Source: Candidatus Delongbacteria bacterium
Lineage (GTDB): Bacteria > CAIWAD01 > BS150m-G50
Reading direction: 5' to 3'
Assembly: GCA_016784425.1 (NCBI GenBank)
Contig: JADHUQ010000028.1
Coordinates: 1 to 16,375 of the forward strand
Length of the DNA: 16,375 nucleotides
The notes under the pieces were generated by a model that was not told the DNA's origin, searched no databases, and worked only from the letters and a program-made list of their open reading frames with translations. Below are positions 1 through 7,358 of the stretch, piece after piece. Within the stretch, counting starts at the first letter, position 1, and each line of letters starts with the position of its first letter. Position numbers and translations under genes: made by a program.

Positions 1-630
1 TTTGTGACGGTCTTCTTGGGTTGCATAAATCACCAGGTTTTAATGGGGTTTACATCAATACCTTGCAATTTAAACAAACCGTTCCTCATTGTAAACAACT
101 GTTTCTCTACTACGTTGCAGGATTAATCAGAAGCGACTATCTATATCCACTGCGTTACCGGTAAAAGCCGGCTACAGCAGGATAATTCAAGCCCTGGTGG
201 CTTTCCACCAGTTTCCAGTAGCGGGCGATATGCAGGAATTTCCCGCATCGCAACCGGGGATTTCAATAACAAGAACTTGAGTCCACAACGCCAGGGCGTC
301 GGAACCGGCTCTTGCTTACATCCGAGGTCTGCGTTTCAAACACAGAGAGAAACACGCAGAACACAAGACGCTGTGTCGCAATGCACTTTTGGAGAGTTAA
401 GAGGACGCCGTGTAGTATTTATTTCCTTCCTAAGGCATCTATAAACTACTATAGCTGAACGTGAATGTCAACAGTAAACAACACCCGTTTTAAAAAAAAG
501 CACACATTGACAGTGTTGGAGGGCTCATGTTCTGTAAAGAGTCACACCGCAGCTAACTGGTTGACGACAGGTGACGGAGCAATTACTGAAAGCACTGTGG
601 CAGCCATGTCAGCAGCACGCCTGATAAGAT
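1..630. other. Gene-free stretch with hairpins at left edge
   Basis: I see no convincing gene here. The only reading frame of note (465-653, plus, 62 codons) lacks a ribosome-binding site, is rich in small polar residues and runs into the antisense of the phosphatase gene. Two inverted repeats stand out. One is a 7-bp stem with a 4-nt loop at 194-211 (CTGGTGG / CCACCAG). The other is an imperfect stem at 328-360 (TCTGC GTTTC / GAAAC AC GCAGA). A run of eight A at 492-499 would be a T-run on the minus strand, about 130 nt past the phosphatase stop, but the hairpin before it is weak, so termination there is uncertain. Confidence 0.5.
194..214 (+). terminator. Possible weak hairpin terminator
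   Basis: A perfect 7-bp stem (194-200 with 205-211) closes a CTTT loop and is followed by only three T. It could end transcription from a gene left of the window, or be a plain hairpin. The short T-run keeps confidence low. Confidence 0.2.
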
Positions 631-1446
631 TCAGGAAAAATACTGGCGGATGATGTCCAGCAAGGCTTTTACCAGAACCGGATCTCCAGCGATGATGTTG
701 CCGGTTTCAACGAAACGGTCACCACCGGAAAAATCCACAACAGATCCACCCGCCTCTTGCAGAATGATACCCCCGGCAGCAACATCCCAGGGTGCCAGAT
801 GCGGTTCCCAGAAACCGTGAAAGTTTCCCGCCGCCGTATAGCAAAGGTCGAGAGCCGCCGATCCCAACCGTCTCATGCCGCCGCAATCGAGTGCGATCCG
901 GCTGAAACAGGGTAGATATTGCGCCAGTACCTCGTGCCAGCGAATGGGAAAACCGGTAGCCAGAAATGATTCCGCCAGGGGAGGTGCCGGGCGTAATCGC
1001 AACCGGACACCGTTCAGGAAAGCACCCTCCCCCCGAACCGCGCTGTACATCTGCTCCAGGATGGGGTTGAAAACGACACCACCCAGTAATTCAAAACCAC
1101 TGCTCCGCTGTCTTGCCAGGGCGACACTGATGGCAACATGGGGTATCCCGTGAATAAAATTGGCCGTGCCGTCGAGTGGATCCACGATCCAACAGATCTC
1201 GCTCCCGGGGGTGTCACCGGCGCTCGCTCCGCTCTCTTCCGCCAGGATTCCCCATTCCGGAAATTGCGACCTCAGCGCCTCTACCAGTTGCCGTTCCACT
1301 GCCAGGTCCAGCTCGGTGACATAGTCTCGGGGAGCCTTCTCATGTATGATCAGATCGGTGCGATTGAATCCGTCGCTTAGCAACTCACCGGTCTTGCTGA
1401 CGATTCCGAGGAGTTCCCGCATTGCAGCAATGATTGCCTTGTTCAT
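631..1446 (-). CDS. Inositol monophosphatase family phosphatase (SuhB-like)
   Basis: A 271-residue cytoplasmic protein of the Mg2+-dependent, Li+-sensitive IMPase/FBPase superfamily, close to the usual length (about 265-270). It carries the metal-binding signatures: an acidic pair at residues 70-71 (AEES), the DPLDGT motif at 89-94 and the C-terminal WD motif at 220-221 followed by a glycine-rich segment. Family members hydrolyse phosphate monoesters such as inositol-1-phosphate, fructose-1,6-bisphosphate, histidinol phosphate or PAP; the sequence alone does not fix the substrate. SuhB of E. coli also acts in rRNA transcription, but I cannot assign that role. It is the last gene of the minus-strand block, starting 47 bp after the folE stop, so it may be co-transcribed with the two pterin genes. 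The ATG is the natural start; the ribosome-binding site is weak (AGG). Confidence 0.9.
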   Translation of the reverse strand: MNKAIIAAMRELLGIVSKTGELLSDGFNRTDLIIHEKAPRDYVTELDLAVERQLVEALRSQFPEWGILAEESGASAGDTPGSEICWIVDPLDGTANFIHGIPHVAISVALARQRSSGFELLGGVVFNPILEQMYSAVRGEGAFLNGVRLRLRPAPPLAESFLATGFPIRWHEVLAQYLPCFSRIALDCGGMRRLGSAALDLCYTAAGNFHGFWEPHLAPWDVAAGGIILQEAGGSVVDFSGGDRFVETGNIIAGDPVLVKALLDIIRQYFS

Positions 1447-1493
1447 AGGGATAAAACCTGCAGCTGCCTTTTATCAAACGCGGTGCGGTTGAA

Positions 1494-2042
1494 TCAGTTC
1501 CTTTTCTCGACCAGCTTCAGGAATTCGGCTCTGGTCTCGGCGGAGTCATGGAACTCACCCAGCATGGCGGATGTAACCATCTCCGAGTGTTGTTTTTCCA
1601 CACCACGCATCACCATACAAAGGTGTTTGGCTTCGATGATTACACCCACGCCGATTGGCTCCAATTCCCTCATCAGCGTCTGCGCTACCTGCTGGGTAAG
1701 CCGCTCCTGGATCTGCAGTCGCCGTGCGAACATATCGACAATTCGGGGGATTTTGCTGATACCGATTATCTTCCCGTCTGGAATGTAAGCCACATGCACT
1801 CGACCGAAAAACGGCAGCAGGTGGTGCTCGCACATGCTGAACAGTTCGATATCCTTGCAGAGAATCATCTCGTTGTAGTCCTGGGTGAAGATAGCCCCGT
1901 TAATCACTTCCTCGATGGTCTGCCTGTAACCGCAGGTCAGATACCGCCATGACTCAGCAACACGCTCAGGGGTACGTTCCAGCCCCTCCCTGGTCGGGTC
2001 CTCTCCCAGTCGCAACAGGAGCTCTCTGGTCAACTTCTCCAT
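1494..2042 (-). CDS. folE: GTP cyclohydrolase I
   Basis: Converts GTP to 7,8-dihydroneopterin triphosphate, the entry step to folate, queuosine and tetrahydrobiopterin. The 182-residue length is that of the short bacterial catalytic core. Zinc ligands are visible as C71 and H74 of CEHH and C142 of the HLCMVMRG motif, with H140 beside it. Other conserved segments are DPTREGL (15-21), RTPERVA (23-29) and the IGISKIPRIV region (93-102). The MVMRG form resembles Bacillus and animal enzymes more than the ARG form of E. coli. Its ATG overlaps the stop of the upstream PTPS-type gene as TGATG, so translation is probably coupled. The pairing supplies substrate directly to the PTPS-type enzyme. Confidence 0.97.
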   Translation of the reverse strand: MEKLTRELLLRLGEDPTREGLERTPERVAESWRYLTCGYRQTIEEVINGAIFTQDYNEMILCKDIELFSMCEHHLLPFFGRVHVAYIPDGKIIGISKIPRIVDMFARRLQIQERLTQQVAQTLMRELEPIGVGVIIEAKHLCMVMRGVEKQHSEMVTSAMLGEFHDSAETRAEFLKLVEKRN

Positions 2043-2452
2043 CAGGCTTCTCCACGGTAGGTTATATAACTTCGCTCAGTTTCAAAAATTCTCAGCTCGT
2101 GGAGTTGGGCGCCGGGAAATTGGTCCGCCAGCAGATTCCAGAAGGCTACCGCCAGGTTTTCCGCAGTGGGATTCTTCCCGGCCAGAAACGGTACGTCAAA
2201 ATTCAGGTGTTTATGATCAACCTGCCGGATAATGACCCGGTCGATAATCTCGCCCATTCTTTTGAGATCCAGCAGCATCCCTGTATCAGGGGGGATAGCG
2301 CCCCTGATGGTAACTTCCAGCTTATAGTTATGTCCATGGCCACGCGGGTTACTACATTCACCAAAAAGTTCGGCGTTTCCCGCCTCGTCCTGGTCCGGCA
2401 GATGCAGGCGGTGAGCCGCACTGAACTCCTCTACCCGGGTCAGATATATCAT
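2042..2452 (-). CDS. 6-pyruvoyl-tetrahydropterin synthase / QueD family enzyme
   Basis: A 136-residue T-fold protein acting on dihydroneopterin triphosphate, the product of the next gene. Visible active-site residues are zinc ligands H14, H39 and H41, nucleophile C33, the Asp-His pair D79-H80 and a pterin-anchoring Glu near 124 (FETER). The spacing CSNPRGHGHNY matches the animal PTPS motif (CNNPNGHGHNY as I recall it) rather than the shorter CxxxHGH of E. coli QueD. The D79-H80-K-H-L-N-F-D-V-P segment also resembles the animal enzyme. It could make 6-pyruvoyltetrahydropterin (biopterin route) or 6-carboxytetrahydropterin (queuosine route). The Cys argues against the PTPS-III folate bypass type, which has Glu at that place. 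The ATG start has a GAGG ribosome-binding site 8 nt upstream. It opens a pterin unit after the korB terminator. Confidence 0.93.
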   Translation of the reverse strand: MIYLTRVEEFSAAHRLHLPDQDEAGNAELFGECSNPRGHGHNYKLEVTIRGAIPPDTGMLLDLKRMGEIIDRVIIRQVDHKHLNFDVPFLAGKNPTAENLAVAFWNLLADQFPGAQLHELRIFETERSYITYRGEA

Positions 2453-2594
2453 CAGGTCTACCTCAAGTTTACATCAAACTTTTCACAGGAAGATAAAACC
2501 AACTCGAAGCTCAACTCCAGGTCAGTGACATAGGATATGGTTTACAATCGCTTTTGGGGAGTGAATTATCGACGACGAAATTTTCACCAGCTAT

Positions 2595-2616
2595 AAAAAA
2601 GGCGCCTCGTGGCGCC
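2595..2616 (-). terminator. Rho-independent terminator after korB
   Basis: Read on the minus strand, a GC-only 6-bp stem (GGCGCC, 2611-2616, pairing with 2601-2606) closes an ACGA loop and is followed at once by six T (2600-2595). It begins 10 bp past the korB stop. It should separate korAB transcription from the pterin unit, which then needs its own promoter in 2453-2594; I could not single one out. Confidence 0.9.
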
Positions 2617-2625
2617 CTTCAGGTC

Positions 2626-3507
2626 TTAAGGTCGGAAGCTTTCCGTCAGGTCGTCGATGGTATATTTAACTTTGTCCTTCATCGCCAGTTTGCGGATCTC
2701 CTGATAGTGGTCAGTCCAGGTGGGGCGCAACTCGCGGTAGAGAATCCCCATTTTATCCATCGCGGGATCCTCCGATATACGGAGGGCTTCAAGGCGATCA
2801 GTCGGATCGTAATCCTCTTCGCAGAGCCAGCTGACTTTTTCTCTCCAGTCCATGAACTGGTCTTCGCCACGGAAGGTAATGCAACGGGAAAATACCTGCA
2901 CAAAGGAAAAACCGCGATGCTCGATTGCAGCTTCCAGGATCCTCACCAGATTCTTGGTGTCTGTCGCCAGCGAGCGAGCGACAAAGGAGGCGTTGTATGC
3001 AATAGCCAGCATTGCCGGGTTCATTGGTGTCTCGAAAGCGCCATAGGAGGTGGTCTTCGTGTTGGCGCCTACCTCTGTAGTCGGTGAACTCTGCCCTTTT
3101 GTCAAACCGTAGATACGGTTATCCATCAGTACATAGGTCATGTCGATGTTGCGTCTGGCTGCGTGTGGAAAATGACCGGCACCTATGGAGATACCGTCAC
3201 CATCACCACCAACCGCCAAAACGGTTATTTCGTCGTTGGCCAACTTGACGCCGCTTGCAATCGGCAGCGCGCGCCCGTGGACTGCGTTGAAACCATAGGT
3301 GTTGAGGTAACCGGGCAACCGGGAAGAACAACCAATACCGGATATTACAGCCACGTCGTGTGGCGGAATCTGCAAACTGGTCAGCGCCTTGGTTATGCCA
3401 TTCAAAACTCCAAAATCTCCGCACCCGGGGCACCAGACAGGTTTCAGGCCGGACTTGTAGTCCTTCGCAACCAGTTCGCTGGTAAGGATTGTATTATTTG
3501 TGCTCAC
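2626..3507 (-). CDS. korB: 2-oxoglutarate:ferredoxin oxidoreductase, beta subunit
   Basis: The thiamine-diphosphate and [4Fe-4S]-binding subunit, 293 residues, of a CoA-dependent 2-oxoacid:ferredoxin oxidoreductase. Cysteines C26 and C29 (WCPGCGDFG), C60 (GIGCSS) and C209 are placed to hold the iron-sulfur cluster. The ThDP/Mg motif runs from GDGDG (101-105) to N130 (MDNRIYGLTKGQ). The overall pattern (short beta, partner with fused gamma-alpha) is that of the Kor type acting on 2-oxoglutarate, yielding succinyl-CoA, CO2 and reduced ferredoxin, or the reverse in the reductive TCA cycle. Substrate preference is inferred from family resemblance. The start is GTG at 3507, inside the end of korA (14-bp overlap), with a perfect AGGAGG 6 nt upstream. 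A strong terminator follows. Confidence 0.93.
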   Translation of the reverse strand: MSTNNTILTSELVAKDYKSGLKPVWCPGCGDFGVLNGITKALTSLQIPPHDVAVISGIGCSSRLPGYLNTYGFNAVHGRALPIASGVKLANDEITVLAVGGDGDGISIGAGHFPHAARRNIDMTYVLMDNRIYGLTKGQSSPTTEVGANTKTTSYGAFETPMNPAMLAIAYNASFVARSLATDTKNLVRILEAAIEHRGFSFVQVFSRCITFRGEDQFMDWREKVSWLCEEDYDPTDRLEALRISEDPAMDKMGILYRELRPTWTDHYQEIRKLAMKDKVKYTIDDLTESFRP

Positions 3508-5278
3508 TTAGCACCTCCTCAATCTTGGTTATGACACTACCCACTCGAGCCGGCATACCGATGGGGGCCTTGTACAGGCTGATCTTCTCGATCGGAATAT
3601 CGATATGGCTGCGCAGGTACTTGTAAAACTGGGCGGTAAAGGAGGTTTCGACGATGATGATCTTTTTGTTCTTCTCGATGAACTCCTCCACCCGTTCATG
3701 GGCAATCGGGTAGATGACCTGTGGTATGAAGGCGGAAACGCTTTCACCGCGCCGGTTCATTTCCAGGACCGCTTCCTTCACCGCGCCCTTCATCGAGCCC
3801 CAGGTGATGATACCAACCTCAGCCTCTTCAGGGCCGTAGTGACGGGAGAAGTTCAGGTCCCGGCGGATGAATTCAAATTTACGGAAACGCTTCTCGTTAT
3901 TCCTTTCCAGGATGTCCACTTCAGAGGTTGGCCAACCTCTTTCGGTGTGCTCAATACCGGAAGCCTGGTATTGGCCGTTGGCAATACCGGGATGTGTGAT
4001 CGGTGAAACGCCGCTTTCGGTGTCGCGGAAGCGCATGTAGTCTTCCAGTTCATCCGCGGCGGGTGTATCACGACGATAGCGCCGGATAAAACCACGGGCA
4101 TCGCCCTCCTCGTAGAGGCATTTTTTGGGAATGGTTTCAACCCGTTGACCGAGATACTGGTCGGTCATGATCAGTACCGGCAACTGGTATTTCTCAGCTA
4201 TATAGAAGGCCTCTACCGCAACATCAAAGCAGTCTTCGACGTCGGAGGGGGCCAATACCACGCGTGGAGCGTCGCCGTGGGTGCCGTAAAGTGCCTGTTG
4301 AAGATCGCCCTGGGTGGTTTTGGTCGGGATACCAGTGGAGGGGCCGACCCGCATGGCGCTTACCAGCACAATGGGCAGCTCAGCAATGGAGGCTAGTCCG
4401 ATCATCTCACTCATCAGGGAAAGTCCCGGTCCGGAGGTCGCACTCATCGCTTTTTTGCCGGCAAAGGAAGCACCTATTACCATCCCGATCGCGGCGATTT
4501 CATCCTCCACCTGCACCATCTGTCCGCCGTAGCGGGGTAACTCCCTGCCCATCATCTCCATGATTTCCGAGGAGGGGGTGATGGGGTAACCGGCAAAGAA
4601 ATCAAGCCCGGCATAGAGCGCGCCCAGGCCGATGGCATCATTTCCGGACAGCATGATTTTGGAGGCAGCACCGGTATAGGTAAACTGTGGTAACCATTCC
4701 TCACCTGCACCGTTAGCGGCTGCCCAGTTGGCACCCACTACCAGAGCGTTGATATTGCCTTCGACTACCTTTTCAGACTTTTTTTCAAAGCGCTTTCGGA
4801 TCGCCCCTTCCAGTCCACGTAACGGCAGGTTGAAATACCTGGAAAGAATCCCGAGCATAACGATGTTCTTCGCCAATTGGGTGCCAACCTCTTCGACGGC
4901 GAGTTTATGGAAAGGAACCGAGATGATCCGGTAGGAATCGACATTCTCGATCGGAATATCTTCCTTCGCGGTTTTGTCATTCTCCTCCGTCAGGATAATT
5001 GCATCGTCGGCCAGAGGATACTCGGTTCGGAAACGGCCAAAATCAGCCCAATTGAAGACGACCAGAATATCAACCAGGTCGCCATGCGAGTATATCTCAC
5101 TGGGAGACAACCGCACCTTGGAGGATGATTCACCGCCACGGATCTGTGGCCCGAAACTCTTCAGCAGAAAGCAATAAAGCCCTTCCAGTGCTGCCGCCGA
5201 GGTGATAAGCTCCCCTGCAGAAACAACACCGTCACCTCCACTGCCGATCATGGCAATGGTCAATTCATTTCTCTCCAA
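3494..5278 (-). CDS. korA: 2-oxoglutarate:ferredoxin oxidoreductase, fused gamma-alpha subunit
   Basis: About 594 residues. The N-terminal gamma domain (about 1-190) has the glycine motif IGSGGDGVVSAGE at 11-23 and the SFGPQIRGGE segment. The alpha domain (about 210-590) has the GYPITPSSEIME motif, a VEDEIAAIGMVIGAS segment, SATSGPGLSLMSE and HGDAPRVVLAP. It pairs with KorB to interconvert 2-oxoglutarate and succinyl-CoA with ferredoxin. The reading frame is open upstream to 5440 (a TTG next to the nfo stop), but that 54-codon extension does not look like family sequence. I prefer TTG at 5278 because AGGTGA, complementary to the 16S tail, lies 5 nt before it. GTG at 5287 is the alternative but has no ribosome-binding site. 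korB overlaps its end by 14 bp. Confidence 0.92.
   Translation of the reverse strand: MERNELTIAMIGSGGDGVVSAGELITSAAALEGLYCFLLKSFGPQIRGGESSSKVRLSPSEIYSHGDLVDILVVFNWADFGRFRTEYPLADDAIILTEENDKTAKEDIPIENVDSYRIISVPFHKLAVEEVGTQLAKNIVMLGILSRYFNLPLRGLEGAIRKRFEKKSEKVVEGNINALVVGANWAAANGAGEEWLPQFTYTGAASKIMLSGNDAIGLGALYAGLDFFAGYPITPSSEIMEMMGRELPRYGGQMVQVEDEIAAIGMVIGASFAGKKAMSATSGPGLSLMSEMIGLASIAELPIVLVSAMRVGPSTGIPTKTTQGDLQQALYGTHGDAPRVVLAPSDVEDCFDVAVEAFYIAEKYQLPVLIMTDQYLGQRVETIPKKCLYEEGDARGFIRRYRRDTPAADELEDYMRFRDTESGVSPITHPGIANGQYQASGIEHTERGWPTSEVDILERNNEKRFRKFEFIRRDLNFSRHYGPEEAEVGIITWGSMKGAVKEAVLEMNRRGESVSAFIPQVIYPIAHERVEEFIEKNKKIIIVETSFTAQFYKYLRSHIDIPIEKISLYKAPIGMPARVGSVITKIEEVLSEHK
3514..3519 (-). promoter_or_regulatory. 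Perfect Shine-Dalgarno for korB, inside korA
   Basis: AGGAGG on the minus strand, 6 nt before the GTG at 3507. It lies within the last codons of korA, so korB is translated by strong independent initiation within an overlap. It fixes the GTG as the korB start. Confidence 0.85.
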
Positions 5279-5440
5279 GGTGTTCACCTTTGAGTTTAGT
5301 TGTTTAGTCGACACCGTGACGCGGTTCAGCAGCACCGGCTGGTGCTGATTACATGATACATTGGCGTCAGCGGCGTCTTGAATCGTGGCTTTTCTGCCGA
5401 TCGATTCTATCCTGTACAATGTATCACAGATAGCATTCAA
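5279..5440 (-). promoter_or_regulatory. Structured leader between nfo and korA
   Basis: About 160 nt between the nfo stop and the preferred korA start. It contains a perfect 7-bp hairpin with 4-nt loop (5330-5336 with 5341-5347, CAGCACC / GGTGCTG). It also holds a perfect 10-bp inverted repeat, TGATACATTG at 5354-5363 and CAATGTATCA at 5417-5426. Neither is followed by a T-run, so simple termination is unlikely. A control element for korAB, or two copies of an operator in opposite orientation, is possible. No clear sigma70 promoter was found inside it. Confidence 0.4.
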
Positions 5441-6283
5441 CTATCGGTTGTCACTAAGTCTTTTGAGCAGCTTGAGCTCGTCCGCCCATTTCTCATCGCC
5501 GTCAGGGGTTTCAAGAATTTTCGGGGTTTTCACAAAACGGGAATCGCGCATCAACATGGCGAAACACTCCAACCCGATTTCACCATCACCGATATTGGCA
5601 TGTCGGTCAACCCGGCTGGAAAACGGTTTCTTGGAGTCGTTGAGGTGGAACAGTGATAACCGTTCTAATCCGATGACCCGATCAAATTCCTCCCAGGTGG
5701 ATTCCCAGCCTGCGGCGGTTCGCAATTCATACCCTGCGGCAAAGCCATGACAGGTGTCAAAACAGATTCCCATCCGTTCGGGCGATTTGACCAGGGCAAT
5801 CATATCACGCAAATGTTCAAAACGATAACCCAGATTGGTCCCCTGACCGGCGGTTATCTCCAGGGCGATTTTTACATCATCAAAATCCAACTCTCCCAGC
5901 AGTTGGTTGATACTGGCACCGATCTCCCTGATTCCCCAGGTCTCCCCTTCCTGGAGGTGCGAACCGGGGTGCATAACCACGTGGCCGATACCCAGCTGAT
6001 GTGCGCGCATTAACTCGTCCCTGAAGGCCGCCAGCGAACGCCTGCGTTTTTCCTGATCCGGTGCGCAGAGGTTTATCAAATAGGAATCATGTGTAACAGC
6101 GAAAGAGATATGGTATTTTTTGAGATTACTGCGGAATGCAGTCGCTGTTTCCGGGGAAATTGGAGGAGAGTCCCAGCGATTCTGGTTACGACTGAAGATC
6201 TGGATGGCCCGGCAGCCAATCGCGTGGCCTCGTTCCGGTGCCAGATCCACACCGCCGGCAGCTGATACATGTGCACCCAGCAT
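5441..6283 (-). CDS. nfo: Endonuclease IV (AP endonuclease)
   Basis: A 280-residue TIM-barrel enzyme that cuts DNA 5' to abasic sites and removes blocked 3' ends in base-excision repair. All nine zinc ligands known from E. coli Nfo have counterparts: H65, H105, E142, D176, H179, H213, D226, H228 and E258. The family signatures are clear: GAHVSAAGG at 3-11, FDTCHGFAAGY at 175-185 and FHLNDSK at 212-218 followed by DRH. Length is close to E. coli Nfo (285). The ATG overlaps the stop of the preceding 194-aa gene as TGATG, so its translation is probably coupled to that gene. korA follows after a 160-nt leader. Confidence 0.97.
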   Translation of the reverse strand: MLGAHVSAAGGVDLAPERGHAIGCRAIQIFSRNQNRWDSPPISPETATAFRSNLKKYHISFAVTHDSYLINLCAPDQEKRRRSLAAFRDELMRAHQLGIGHVVMHPGSHLQEGETWGIREIGASINQLLGELDFDDVKIALEITAGQGTNLGYRFEHLRDMIALVKSPERMGICFDTCHGFAAGYELRTAAGWESTWEEFDRVIGLERLSLFHLNDSKKPFSSRVDRHANIGDGEIGLECFAMLMRDSRFVKTPKILETPDGDEKWADELKLLKRLSDNR

Positions 6284-6867
6284 CAGCGAGCCTCCAGTAG
6301 CTGGAAAAGAGACTGTAGCTGCTCCAACTGGAGGCGAGATTCATCCTGATGCAACTCCAACCCGTTCGTAGTTTTCAGTTCGACAACTTTATCCAGAAAG
6401 TCCAGTCGTTGCTGTTCACATTTTATCATGGTAGGCATATGCTGTGCGACGATTTTTCGACCAGCATTCCAGTGATTGTTTTGCGCCAGATCTGGATAAG
6501 CGTTATCCCAGTCGGCCAGGAAATTAAGGCAGCGGATAGCGATACGTCGCTCACGGGCCGTTTCCGGATCAGCTGGATAATTCTCCGACAGTTCCTGCAG
6601 CCAGCCGCGACGGGTAGCAATCAGATTACTGAGTTCACTCGAGACCTGTATCAGCTTCTTTCGGGGCGAACTGATATAGTCACGTATCAACTCCAACCAG
6701 GGCAGGGATCTGCTGAGGAAGGTTGCTTCAAGCCAGGCTATTTCCGGGATTGAGAGATCTTCGGCGGCGGCGAGTGCAAGAAAACCGGTCTCAGACTGGT
6801 TCTCCCTATTTGCAGCTGTGGCGTTCTGGTTATCCTGTGAGCTGAACTCTGAATCTTGCGATTCCAT
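6283..6867 (-). CDS. Protein of unknown function coupled to nfo
   Basis: I do not recognise this 194-residue protein. It has no signal peptide or membrane segment. Residues 1-28 are polar and rich in Q, N, S and E and probably disordered; the rest looks mainly alpha-helical and acidic-amphipathic, with a Leu/Gln-rich C-terminus (about 180-192) that could form a coiled coil. Two Trp-containing stretches (around 56 and 89) and a central NHWNAG segment are the most distinctive points. It is the first gene of the minus-strand block and its stop overlaps the nfo start (TGATG), so a role linked to Nfo or DNA repair is possible, but this rests on position alone. The ATG is preceded by AGGA at only 1 nt, so the true start is not certain. 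Confidence 0.75.
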   Translation of the reverse strand: MESQDSEFSSQDNQNATAANRENQSETGFLALAAAEDLSIPEIAWLEATFLSRSLPWLELIRDYISSPRKKLIQVSSELSNLIATRRGWLQELSENYPADPETARERRIAIRCLNFLADWDNAYPDLAQNNHWNAGRKIVAQHMPTMIKCEQQRLDFLDKVVELKTTNGLELHQDESRLQLEQLQSLFQLLEAR

Positions 6868-6998
6868 GTCCTGCGTTGATTTTAGCTCACCGCTACTGCG
6901 CGGGAGCCTGGCGTTACAATTGTTGGCACTCCGAAGGGCGAACTTCAGAACGGTTTACAACCACATTCGCATTCCGTCGCGCGTTAAAAATTGACATC

Positions 6999-7026
6999 AA
7001 TATACTACTATCAACTGGGTGGTCAA
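6999..7026 (-). promoter_or_regulatory. Candidate sigma70 promoter for the nfo block
   Basis: Read on the minus strand, TTGACC (7026-7021) and TATATT (7004-6999) are separated by 16 bp. This would give a leader of about 125 nt before the 194-aa gene. It is the best promoter match in the intergenic region, judged by eye only. Confidence 0.45.
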
Positions 7027-7265
7027 GAGAAAATAGATTGCCAGAAGAAAAATCACCAGGAGTAGGCAATATCAGCCGTTTTTTCACGCTGAAATAGCTG
7101 CTACAGCCCTCTGCGGGTTATTAACCGATTTGTCTCAACGTGACACATGACATTTTCATTCCGGTTTACTTAATTTACTGTCAACAGATTTGCCCGGGAG
7201 GTGATAGTCACATCAGAAACGGTGTTCAATGAGGCATAAGATGCTTCCTTTGGTGTGATAGTCGA

Positions 7266-7294
7266 TTCCGCACATCCCTGTCTGCAAATATAGT
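7266..7294 (+). promoter_or_regulatory. Weak candidate promoter for the PH-like membrane gene
   Basis: TATAGT at 7289-7294 is a good -10 box, but the -35 match (TTCCGC, 17-bp spacer) is poor. It lies about 65 bp before the gene start. Confidence 0.25.
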
Positions 7295-7358
7295 TAACTG
7301 GCAGCGGTTCTGTCGGGCACGGATTGCGCCAGACTGAATTTAAAAGTTACGGGCACAT

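Larger units (their letters stand above)
6868..7358. other. Divergent intergenic region, 491 bp
   Basis: It separates the minus-strand block from the plus-strand membrane gene and should hold promoters both ways. A fair leftward sigma70 candidate lies at 6999-7026 and a weaker rightward one at 7266-7294. Other marks are the palindrome GGTTATTAACC at 7116-7126 and a 9-bp direct repeat, GTGATAGTC, at 7201-7209 and 7255-7263. The first copy extends to GTGA TAG TCAC. A 73-codon frame at 6876-7097 shows no coding character. Confidence 0.5.

Noticed and set aside
507..535. TTGACA with a possible -10 box on the plus strand
   Set aside because: The -10 match is poor at acceptable spacing and no gene follows.
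465..653. 62-codon plus-strand frame
   Set aside because: No ribosome-binding site, odd composition and overlap with the 3' end of the phosphatase gene on the other strand.
6876..7097. 73-codon plus-strand frame
   Set aside because: It overlaps the candidate promoter of the minus-strand block and has no ribosome-binding site or family resemblance.
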